From Amanita rubescens (lineage: Eukaryota > Basidiomycota > Agaricomycetes > Agaricales > Amanitaceae): 64,000 nucleotides of DNA. Location of the stretch: assembly GCA_015039365.1 (NCBI GenBank), contig WION01000012.1, forward strand, positions 558,001-622,000, in the 5' to 3' direction. Both the position numbers and the translations under genes were made by a program. The notes beneath the pieces were generated by a model. The model was given only the letters and a program-made list of their open reading frames with translations, did not search any database and was not told the origin of the DNA. Positions 27,201 to 37,182 of the stretch are shown in pieces; the first letter of the stretch is position 1; each line of letters starts with the position of its first letter.

Positions 27201-28325
27201 GGGGTGGTGTCCTTCTCGGCAAGGCGCTTTCTGCGCTTTGCGGCAGCAACGGGCTTTTTTGGCAAGGAAGAGCCCGGAAGTGACACGTCCTGTTGATTCC
27301 AACCGGAGGCGGGGCCTAAATGAGCGCCTGGTTGAGGTAGAATGACAACGCCATTCTGGCCAGGAATAGCTGAGGCGGCTTCTGGGAGAAAATCTTTGAA
27401 TTCAGCCAGTAGCTCGGGCGCATCCTTGAATAGAAGCTGTACTTGTAGATAAACCTGATGCGACGTCGCAGCGTGACTATATCGGACGAAAATGATACTT
27501 ACGTCCTGAATGTCCCTCTGTTCCTTCTGATATGTTTGAAGTACATCTAAGAATTGCTTGTAGGTGTTGTTATCGTCTGCATAACGTGCTTTGATCTTGT
27601 TAAGGTATTGAATGGCGTGATTGAATTCGCCTGCTGGTTGTTTTCCGATCTGGTCTCTGCCGTTGAGGTTACCAAGGAAGGAGGCGGCGGCGGTAGTTTG
27701 TGTGCTAGGGAACCCTGAGGGGTCGAATGGAGAGGCTGCATGGAGATGCAACGCGTGAGGGGTCATGGAGCGGGATATTGTGCCACTGCCCATGGGGGCA
27801 CCGTATCCCAATGGCAAAGATCGAGCATAGGCATTATTAATACTCTGGGTGGTTGTTCCGAGCGGTGTAGTGACGGTGATGGTGTTTAGATCGAGAGGGT
27901 CGGAGGAGATGTCGATTCGGTAACCGACGGGAAGGAAAGTGTTGAAACCCTGAATAAGATTGGGGTTGCCATGAAAAAGACGCGAAACGCGCTGTATAAC
28001 CCCTGGGGTGTCGATGCTGGAGCAAAGTAAAGAGAAGCAAAAAAAAAAAGGATGAACAGACAAGAACGCACACTTGACCCTTAAAGTCCTTCATGATGTC
28101 AAGAAATTGGTTGTAGACCTCTGGTTTTTCCTGAAATTGAACCTTGACGGCGTCAAGATAACTGAGAGCATCTGTGACGTTGAGAGGGCGAGCATTTTGG
28201 TCTGGGAGGGGTGGTCTTGGAGTTGAAGCTTTTGGCATGTCAGTGTCGTGGGTGGGAGATGGCGTCCCTGGCAAGCCAGGATCTCCGGTCCGAGTTACAT
28301 CGCTGGGTGCGTCGGAGGGAATCAT
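24225..28325 (-). CDS. SIN3: SIN3 histone-deacetylase corepressor scaffold
   Basis: Sin3 assembles Rpd3-type deacetylase complexes. Start ATG 28323-28325 (MIPSDAPSD). PAH1: [19 protein letters not shown] to [22 protein letters not shown]2: [22 protein letters not shown]3: [19 protein letters not shown]; then the HDAC-interaction domain ([19 protein letters not shown]), and the C-terminal domain ([66 protein letters not shown]) ending ILDLSAQL at 24225. About ten introns; the last fits only with GC-AG ends (24436-24484), and the one after TALVKQ has either a GA donor or an alternative GT donor nine bases upstream (24876-24926/24935). Frame otherwise intact, about 1,200 residues. Confidence 0.95.
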
Positions 28326-28334
28326 TTCGCTTAT

Positions 28335-28864
28335 CTAATCTACGAGCACATTGAATACTTCAAACATCTCAAGTAACTTTGCTTCACCGCGTAACAGAAC
28401 CTTCACTTGCTCTATCACAGTCGCTGAGTCAACTCTGCGCTTTTAATTAGCCACTTGAAATAATACAATCTCTTCACCCACCGCTCTCGATGAAAGTCTC
28501 CAAGGATTCGCAGGAAACTTTGGTACACCTCGGGTTTCTCGTGGTACCTCGCTTCCACCTGGCCGATGAATTCAAGTGCCTCTTGTAGCTTCCCCTGTGC
28601 TTCCTCTGCCACCATTGACGGCGGCAACAGCTGCATTCAGTTGCTCAACCAGTTCGCCTCTTTCCCTTAGTAGTCCTCGAATCTGTGGTACGACGGGAGC
28701 GAGATCAGCCCTGCGAACGAACTTAACTCCGTCACGTACACGTATGTCATCACTTACCCATCTTCAAGCGCGTCAATGACTCGATCTATCTGTTTTCGCT
28801 TTTCACCGTCGAAAAATATCCGAATACTGCACAGATAACTAGCCACGACCATGCTGGTGTCCAT
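28335..28864 (-). CDS. Short PAH-domain protein directly upstream of SIN3 (one +1 frame break)
   Basis: Starts at the ATG at 28862-28864 (or 28850-28852). After DRVIDALEDG and a canonical intron come VVPQIRGLLRERGELVEQLN, then, one base out of frame (28631-28640), LLPPSMVAEEAQGKLQEALE and a PAH-type helix pair (FIGQVEARYHEKPEVYQSFL, RILGDFH). A second intron leads to VDSATVIEQVKVLLRGEAKL and a TAG at 28335-28337. The sequence mirrors SIN3 PAH modules, so it may bind the same class of repressors or compete with SIN3. Only nine bases separate the stop from the SIN3 ATG, in the same frame, so it could also be an N-terminal extension of SIN3 or the first cistron of a shared transcript. Confidence 0.6.
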
Positions 28865-29080
28865 AAAGAAATGCAAAGAAGCACTAGCAAGACTACCTAT
28901 GGTATATATATTAGTGTCCCTAGATCTACTGAATTGATGGCCCGTAAGCTAAAGACTAATCTATTACTCTAATCAGGGTATAATACAGTTTTCACGACCA
29001 ATCGTTTCTTTCGCCTTTCAGGCATAGGGGGTCGCAAGAATGAGGTTGCTGGAATTGTAGCCAGCTCAGGCGAGGACGCG

Positions 29081-29382
29081 CTACGATATAAGCGACGATC
29101 TGGATAGGTCCATGTCTTCATCGTCTGCACGGGTCATGGTGATGGTGGGGATAGATCGGCGTCTACGCGGGCGTGCAGGAGGTATCACTGGGGATAATTT
29201 GCTTCGTGTCTTTTTATCGTGCATCATTGCAGAAAATAGTACAGAAAAAATGCTCTGCGGTGAGAGCCGAGTAAGTTCCGAGGTGAGACGGCGCGCACGC
29301 GAGGACTTACGAGAATAAAACCAACTACACCGAAGCAGAAACCCGCTGAACGAGAGAGAACTGCGTGTGTTCGACCGTCCAT
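29081..29382 (-). CDS. Tiny single-span membrane protein candidate
   Basis: ATG 29380-29382 gives MDGRTHAVLSRSAGFC, then a hydrophobic stretch (FCFGVVGFILSIFSVLFSAM) formed across an intron with textbook ends (GTAAGT ... CACCGCAG, phase 0), then a basic tail (KKTRSKLSPVIPPARPRRRR) and an acidic end DDEDMDLSRSSLIS. About 80 residues. No family recognised. Support comes from the excellent splice signals creating an uninterrupted membrane span, and from its position 108 bp from the divergent RIM9 start. Confidence 0.5.
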
Positions 29383-29490
29383 GTCGAAAGACGGAGAACA
29401 AGCATTCGACCGAAAGTTGCCAAAGCAGTGCAGCTGCGCTTGCCAGCAACCACCACAGCCAAAGCGCTTATTTCTCTCTTTTCTTCTCTC

Positions 29491-31103
29491 ATGACCTGCC
29501 TTCGTCCTGCCACACCAGGCTTCCTGGTCACCCTTGCTGCCACCATTCTTCTCGCCCTAGTCTCATTTTGCGTGCCAGTTTTGAAATCAATTTATTTTCT
29601 CAAGGCATCAATCACAGAAGACGGTTTCACTGGCTCAATCACCTTTGGAACATTGGGCTACTGTCTCCAGCTTCCTAATGGCACAACCTGTTCAAGCCCT
29701 TCCGTAGGCTACGAACTCAGTTCGTTTTTTCAACATCTCTATCCCTCCCCCTATATACTCACACTGATCTTGCTTAGACATCAATGGCCTCGTAGGAAAC
29801 AATCTCCCTATCCAGATTCCCAACGTCGTCGTCAAGTGGATCACCTATGCGCTTGTCTTACACATCGTCGCCCTCATCCTTTCTGCAGGCTCAGCCATTT
29901 TCGGTCTTTTGGCCCATATCCGAGAAATGTCTATGACATGCTGCAGCTCCTGTGTCTCTGGATTCGCAGCTGCCGTTGCATTCATCGCATTCGTCTTCGA
30001 CATCGCCCTTTTCTTCATCGCCAAGAACCGCATATCTAAAATTGGTTCCGCCCAGATCGGAAGCGCGATTTGGCTTACCCTTGCAGCTTGGATATTGCTT
30101 TTCTTTAGTGGTTGTTTCTACTCCATTGGAAGATGTTGTATCACTAGACGCCCTCGCGGAGATGGATGGGGAAGGCGCAAGGACGGAGAAGAGGAGTTAC
30201 GTCTGGACGCTATAAAAGCCGAGGCGGAGAGGAAGGCTCTCCAAGCGAAGCCAGAGGGTGGTCTACCCTCTTTCCACGAATATCAACCTCTCGCAGCCAA
30301 GATCGATGGCGATGCCGTCTATCTCGAACCCTACAAGGACGCGAGTCTCTCTTCTTCCACCCATTCAGGTCGTACTGGCTATGCCCCCGCTCCCCAAGGA
30401 ACTCGAGCTATAGACGACTACTACAATGGTGGATATCAACCGTCACAACATAGCTCACGAAGGCAAAACAGCGCCACTACAGCAACTACATCATCCTATC
30501 CGCCGACTGTCACCGCTTCCCCGACCCCGCAGCAAACGTATCCCGATGGTTATGCATCAACGCAGCCGCAGGCATTTGGCGCTCAACGCAACGCCTCCTA
30601 CTCCGATCCTTATAACACCCCAACCCAGGCATACGGTCACGAACAACAAGCATCGTCATGTGAGTCCCATCATCTTTCTATACCAAGCTATCCAATCTCA
30701 TCATCTGTAGATTCCACGATTCCCATTCATCAACAACAACCTTCTAGCAACTCCCAGTACAACGACCCCTACGCATTTCGCCATGTACAACACCAGGCTT
30801 CGTACCACTCTGCCGTGAGCAACACGGGACGGTATTTCCCAGTAGCCACGACTGCACCACCACCACCACCACCACCACCGCAACGTAACTACTCGCTTGG
30901 TGGTGCTGGATATACCTCTTCTCCTCCGCCTCCAGAGGCAAATCCCGTCGTATCAGTCACCCCTTGCACCTGTTAATACCAATGTAGGTTATGTATCTCC
31001 CCTTACCGCGAGTCCTGTGAGGGGCCCGAGGGCACAGCCGCCGCCTTCGTCAACCCATCAGGAGGAAGCACCGCCCGGGTATGACGTTGGATGGGCGGAA
31101 TGA
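29491..31103 (+). CDS. RIM9: PalI/RIM9 pH-response regulator (one +1 frame break)
   Basis: PalI/Rim9 is a plasma-membrane, claudin-like protein that helps the Rim21/PalH receptor in ambient pH signalling. Start ATG 29491. First span FLVTLAATILLALVSFCVPV, extracellular loop with FGTLGYCLQLPNGTTCS (family GxxGxC...C pattern), an intron, then spans YALVLHIVALILSAGSAIF, GFAAAVAFIAFVFDIALFF and IWLTLAAWILLFFSGCFYSIG, followed by the long Pro/Ser/Gln-rich cytoplasmic tail with a run of eight prolines near 30856-30880. An in-frame 51-nt intron near 30660-30711 is likely. Frame A stops at 30976; a +1 shift around 30930-30960 would add SYQSPLAPVNTNVGYVS and end PPGYDVGWAE at 31103. The N-terminal part is firm; the tail end is inferred. 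Confidence 0.85.
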
Positions 31104-32773
31104 TCCAGAAGTACGAATTCGAACATTTTTATGGACGTCATTACGATGATACATTGTTACGCTATCCTATCTAGCATTTGTCTCGCTTGCACTATCACTT
31201 ACTCGTTCACCATGTATCGGCAGCATAAATTTCTATACCCTATTTATTGTTGCATATATAAAAAGTACGTGGTATCTGGTACAATGGAGCAGGGCGCACA
31301 TCCAGTGTGACTCTGGATCGTACGTGACGCCAACGGTTACGATGTGCTTCGACCTGGCTGTACTAACTTCAACACGGAAGTTCGATACCAGGCCGGGCAG
31401 GTGCTGGCCTCAGTGCCCGCCAACAAGTCATAGAAGTCGACTTGAGCTGAATTCATCATGATGGGGCTGTCACCAACGCACTGCTTGAAGCTTGAAGCTT
31501 GATCGGCGAATGATTTCCGGAACGCCCAACATCCTTAGTAACCCTATATTCTTCTTCAGATCATGATCTCGTTCTCCCTACAAAGGTGGCAACAACACCA
31601 ATGCGGATCTGACCTTGAACAGGCATCGTAACGAGGATACTACCCGCCCAAGAAGAATATTGCCCGCCGCTCACACTCTTGTATCCAGGGAAAGAAGTGT
31701 CCTTTCTGAGCAATACGAGGCCATACCTCATCAATTACGCTCAAGCACAGCGCGGGTAGTAAAGCGGAAAGAGAGAGAGAGAGATAAGTAACCAAAAATA
31801 AACCGAGTGAAAGATGGACATGAATCAAAATGAAGACAGACGCGGGACTCCATCATTGAACCTATCTTATCTAGCTCTAGCTGAAGGCAAAATGCGATGG
31901 GTTTGATGTATGATGGATTCCCTTCCTAAACCGAGGTAAATGGATCAACTTGGTGGAATCAGATGTTTGATTTCTATACGAGCTATACCCCATATCGCTC
32001 GGTGCGCGCTGGACGGATCTACCGACGTCGTCCTTGACGGAAAAGAGTAATATCCTGTCACCGGTGCGTCGGTCAAACGAATTCGAACCTGCACGTAAAC
32101 AGGCGGCATCCTTGCCATGGGGATAAGTGAAAAAGGTCTACCGACCGACCTCGCCGCTTCAAGATGGCAACCGGTGATCCCAACGACACCTTGGCAGATA
32201 CCGTACCCTTTTTTCGTTGCTTGCAATCACCCGTGCGTGTATATGGTCATACGGACCGAAGCACGCTGCTCACGCCGAAATGAAAGGTATTCCTATGGCG
32301 ATAACTCTCTACTTTACCCACATCCGCATGGTACGAGTGTTAATGTCGAGCTTGTTGCAGAAATGGTAGTTGTTCTATGGTCGCCGTGTCTGTCTGATAC
32401 AGCCACCTATGATCCAATTACAAGGAACAACGTTTCAATAGGAAAGAAACTGCGCTAATTAATGATATAAACGAGAGCTTGCAATTATAGCAGACGTTCA
32501 GATGAAAAAGTTCACATGTTAATAATTATATTGTTACACCCCTTGTTTCATTTTGCTATGCATAATCGATAACGTACGTACTAGATTAATTAACTATTGT
32601 AGACTGAAGACGAAGATAGGTACTCTACAACACATAGCGATACAAAGCGGCCAGGTTACAGCATCGGATCTACATCTAGTGCAATTGCGAATGCGAAAGT
32701 ATGCCGTGAGAGTTCGTGTAAGTCATTAGCGAGTCGGGAAGAGCCCTTTATATGAACGTGTATAAGAAATACA
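31104..32773. other. 1.7-kb gap without a convincing gene
   Basis: Between the convergent RIM9 and methyltransferase genes. Contains a short tandem GAAGCTT repeat (31486-31502), a GA microsatellite (31770-31784), and AT-rich DNA (about 32455-32600). Small open frames occur on both strands (for example 31945-32226 minus, 93 codons) but I see no splice pattern or family motif in them. It may hold 3' ends, a lost gene or a non-coding RNA. Confidence 0.4.
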
Positions 32774-35145
32774 TCAACGAAACAGGAACCGTCTTGGTTT
32801 TGGAGGCGAGGGAACAGGATATCGCGGGTATTGAAGATTGGCCATCGAATAATCGTCGCTCTTCAGCGCTTGATACACGTGAATTGTCCGGATATCCGTT
32901 AATTCGTCTTCAGTGAATGGACAGACGCTGGATTCAGCACTGGCGAGCTTCGACGGACTTGACGAGAAGCTTCGACGATGTATGCCATTGAATGTCGCAG
33001 ATCGCATTTCGAGGCGCATGTCTGGGACATCAGCTGGCCAGTGGAATCGTCGACGTCGGAAACTATATCGTATTAGACACAAGAATGGAAAATGCAATTG
33101 CAGACGTACCATTCGTATTCCCATAACACATCGCTACATATACCATCTTCGAGGTAATTCTTCCCATCTTGCTCTTTGAATGATTGTATATACTCTGTTA
33201 GAGCACGTTTACAACCAAGCAGAACGTGCAGGTTTTTACAAGCATGCATCTCAAGCTCTGAAGGAGACATGGGGAAATAGGTCGATGGCCAAAGTATTAT
33301 TCCAGGAGATTGGGCAGGGTTTGTTTGTGAGCGCTGACGAACAGAAGCCACCGTCGCAGCTGCTAGGGCTGTGTAGGTGATTCCAAGTCGCCCCGCTGCC
33401 TTTGCGCTGACACGATCAGACATTGACATGAAGTCCTGACCTATTTCCCGCTCCACTCCCAATGACCTCTTGCGCGGCGGGAATCCTACACCCGAATCGG
33501 AGCTATTCGAACTCCAATCATCCTCCTTGTCGATCAAAATCTCCCTGGATTCCGAGCTTGACGGTAGGCCATAAAATTGGTCGGCGTTTTTGGGCGCTAG
33601 CTTAAGACGGAAAGCACGCTCCTTCTCAACGTTGCCTCTCCCAAACACGAAAAGTACAAGATCCCCGAGGAATTCTGAGGGGCGGGCATGAATGTCATAT
33701 TTTGCCTTCAACATCTTCTCAAAGATTGTCTCGAGATGGCGGGACTCTAATGCCTGACGTGCCCAGGTAGCCGTGATACCAGGCGTGGACTCGCCCATTG
33801 GAGTCTCCGCTAAGGTCGGAGAGATCATAGCAAAATCGTCCACTGACGATGAATCAGAATGTCGCTTTGCGGACTTTGAAATGCTGAGAGGGCTAGTCGT
33901 TCCCCCGTACCTGCCGGGCAAAATATCTCGTTCACTGACAAAGGTCGTATCAGTGTCGCCGGAGTCATCTTCCAATGTATCGTCGTCGTCATCGTCATCG
34001 TCATCATCATCGTCATCGAAAACGGACTGAACAACAGGCTTGGACTGTTTGGAATCTGACTCTGGGGTGGTGCCATATGGGAAGGCGATTTCATCGTCAA
34101 TCAGCTCGAGCCGGCCGCCTACGGCCAAAATTCTAAAGACTTCCATAAGAAGGGCCTCCCACTTTGCATGAGGAATGCAAAGTGACAGATTTGCCATGCG
34201 AACAAGATCAAATTGCTTATTAGCAAATGGTAATCTTTGCTTGAGACTGCATGCTTGTCAATACAGTTACGTGCGCACATAAATAGAAGAACTTACAAAT
34301 TTCCCTTGACGAAGGTGACGTTGTCCTGCTTCTCCATATGGGACGTAAGATCAACAAGGTCAAAGCCGATGAACTGGGAAGTCTTCCACACGTCAGCAGC
34401 ATAGAAGACCCAATGACCCATGCCACAACCGAGGTCCAGGACGGACTGTGGGGGTTTCGCCCCATAGTCATGGAAAGTTGGTGACCCATTTGGCATTAGC
34501 CGGCGGAACAAGAGATCTGTGTAACGATCGCTAATACCAATTCCATTAGACGCATTGTATTAACATATGGAAAGGCGCATACTTGTCCAGGGGTATGGGA
34601 TCGTAAGCTTGCATATATGGAGCTTCGTCTGGGTACGGATGGAACGTGGCATAATCTTTTCGTATCCATTTATCTTTCTTGACGGCCGGTTTCCGGAGAT
34701 CCGGGGCACTCAAATTCATTGCAAAAGACGAAAGAGGTTGGGAAGGGGCAGCATCATTAGTATGCTGTGAGTTGTAAGCGGCGCGGTTGAGCGCTGACAT
34801 TGAGCGCTTCATCTTCAATTTGGAAAAGATATTTCGAGAAGATACACTGTCATTGCCATGAGCCTGTGTTGGGGAATTGCTTCGGAATGGAAGGGAAGAT
34901 TTGCGAATGGTTTGTGACTCGAAAGAGACACGAGTTTTGTCCTTGATCGAGACCTTCATTGTTGGGAAATCGTTGGACAGGCGGGGCTCGAAACACGATG
35001 TGGGCGCTTGTGATAATATGGAAGAGACAGGGCGGTAATGGGGAGTGGAAGGTCGGTGCTGTGGAGCCTTCTTTTTTCGATCGGATGAAGATGTGGAAAA
35101 TGCAAGGTAAGAGAGCCAACGGGTGGAATCTGGGGCTGAAGCCAT
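32774..35145 (-). CDS. SAM-dependent methyltransferase with acidic insert
   Basis: Class I methyltransferase. Start ATG 35143-35145 (MASAPDSTRW). A Ser-rich basic N-terminus of about 190 residues precedes YTDLLFRRLMPNG, then the SAM-binding motif I VLDLGCGMGHWVFYAA, motif II FIGFDLVDL, NVTFVKGNFLKQRLPF, and QFDLVRMANLSLCIPHAKWE. GGRLELIDDEIAFPYG is the post-II strand. An insert with 13 aspartates in a row (33987-34025) and disordered sequence follows, then a C-terminal region with KNLHVLLGCKRALTEYIQSF and a basic end (FRRRRFHWPADVPDMRLEMR). Four exons, canonical introns, about 740 residues, frame intact. Substrate unknown; the layout resembles fungal methyltransferases of the UMTA/LaeA-like type, but the link is weak. 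Confidence 0.75.
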
Positions 35146-35898
35146 GTTGTGGGTACCAGCATCCGCTAAACGGGGTCGAGAACAAAGCGGGGGCTTATAA
35201 GAGGACAACGAACGAGGGCAGAGTAGGAACAATTTAATCAGTTTGAGCACCGCTCTTGTCTATTGCCATCATGACAAATGAGGTTACATTCAACTTAGGT
35301 TTTATCCTTATAAGTTATGACCATATTAGTCCTCCTCCTTCCGGGGCGGCGGTCCACACGGTTGGAGCATACGCTTGTGTCACCCGTCAGTCCGATGATT
35401 GCCCAGCCCATGTCACACACCCACCTCCGTCAGTTCAAACTTGGCCCGGCCAATTGCTTCTCCGTCCGCGAGTGCAACGTACGATAATAACGTCGGATGT
35501 CCAGCTATGGACGACAGGGTGTCCCGGTGTTGATGAGTTACCCATTCACTAACAATCCTCCCCTTGTTTCAGCCCTCAGATGGAGATTAAGAGTCTTACT
35601 ATTTTGTGATATCCGCGTGACCTGCTCAAGTCAGTGTGAAATGGCCTAGTAGCTTGGCGTTTGCACGCACCTGTTCCTGTGTACCTAGCATGCACTATCG
35701 TCTAGGTTAGCCGTGCGGGCCCAAATCAATCCGTCAGAGACTCACAATGCTCTAGTTGCGTGTTCGCCGTATATCTCAGTTCTGACGACTATCAAACTGC
35801 GTAAACTGTCAGTCAACCAACTTTTCACATCACTCACCATGTCGAAGGAGTAGCGACTGTTTAACCGTATTTGCGTCCCTTAATCTAAGTTGCACACG
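35146..35898. promoter_or_regulatory. Divergent promoter region, methyltransferase / LRP1
   Basis: 753 bp between two divergent start codons. The methyltransferase frame stays open upstream to about 35250, so a longer N-terminus is possible. No other gene recognised. Confidence 0.4.
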
Positions 35899-37020
35899 AT
35901 GACTACGGAAACGGCAAAGTTGAAATCGCGGCTCTCCGCACTCGCATCGTCCGTGAACGATCTTGAGGAGCTGCTCGAGCCTTTGTTTGCCCAGTCGTTG
36001 CCTGAATCCATCATGGCTCTCGAGCCCATGCAACAGGCAAAATTACAGACCGTCCTTCCTTACCTTGTGTATGATCTCATCTTCAGTATGTCTTCATAGA
36101 ATTCGTCCTGCGTTTTCTTACATGCTTCACCAGTATACCTTAAAGCACGCGGAATAGACCCAAGGAGCCACCCTGTCGTTTCAGAACTTGTACGATCTAA
36201 AACACGTAAGGAGATGCCCCCGCACATAACCTATTACCATTTCAGGATCGCGTCAAGCAATACTTTGAAAAGATAACAAGCGCTGAGAAGTCTGGAAAAC
36301 GCAGTACGTCATGCGCCGTTATTACCCGGTGAACATAATCTCATGTACCTTACACCAGAGGAGCCCGCCACAAAAATAGACAAGGAGGCAGCTGGTAGAT
36401 TCATCAAACATGCGATCGCACAAGCTTCCAAACAACCCACCCGGGATGAGCCTACACCGCTCACCTCTTCTTCTGGCTCTGCCCCTGTACCTGTCCCTGT
36501 CAAAGTCACAAGTAAAATGGAAGCACGTGCCGAATACGAACGGCAATTAAAGGAACAAGACGCCCAATCCAGTGAGGAAGAAGAACTTGAAGTTATTGAT
36601 GGAGCGGATAATGACAACGGCATGGATATTGACAAGTCCTCTCCAAAAGTTACTTCGGGAGCCCTCACGGACAAGATTGATGACGAAGACCAAACCCAGG
36701 TTGGCAATAAGCGCAGGCGGCGTCCCGTAGATCCATTTGCAGGCATGTTTTGGCACCTTGTCATCCGCGTTGCACGTCATCTGACATTTATAGGCTACGG
36801 AGACGATTTGTCAACGTCTGACCATGGTGTCCAGTCTCAATTAACGTCCTACTCGGTCCCGAGGCCTCAAGCTGACACCGGCAAAATAGATTCCAGCGAT
36901 CAAAACTCTGCGTCATCCACGCCATCTATACGTCCAACGTCATCGAGCCAAAATTTACCCTCGAAACCTGAGAACAAGAAAAGGAAAAAGTCAAAGAAGC
37001 AAAAGAAGCCAGCAGTTTAG
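35899..37020 (+). CDS. LRP1: Nuclear exosome cofactor Lrp1/Rrp47 (C1D family)
   Basis: Binds Rrp6 and helps the nuclear exosome trim snoRNA and 5.8S rRNA. Start ATG 35899 (MTTETAKLKSRL). The Sas10/C1D domain spans LEELLEPLFAQSLPESI, LPYLVYDLIFIYLKARGIDP, HPVVSELDRVKQYFEKI, assembled over three canonical introns; DKEAAGRFIKHAIAQA closes the conserved part. The tail is acidic then Lys-rich (ENKKRKKSKKQKKPAV). RRRPVDPFAGYGDD forms only if a 51-nt GC-AG intron (36743-36793) is removed; because 51 is a multiple of three, its retention would add 17 residues without a frameshift. About 280 residues. Confidence 0.88.
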
Positions 37021-37182
37021 GACGATGTTCGAATATTAGTACATTCTATCTGTTACATGTTACATTTGAGACCCCAAAGCAAAAGTAAGGTAGTAATACA
37101 TGTAGTACATACAAGGAATTGAATTGTATACAACGGTTAACAGGAGAACGCGGGGAAGACGATTAACAAGCGAAAAGATTCC

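Noticed and set aside
33987..34025. Trinucleotide repeat as a possible regulatory satellite
   Set aside because: It is in frame and encodes 13 aspartates in the methyltransferase insert; ordinary coding microsatellite.
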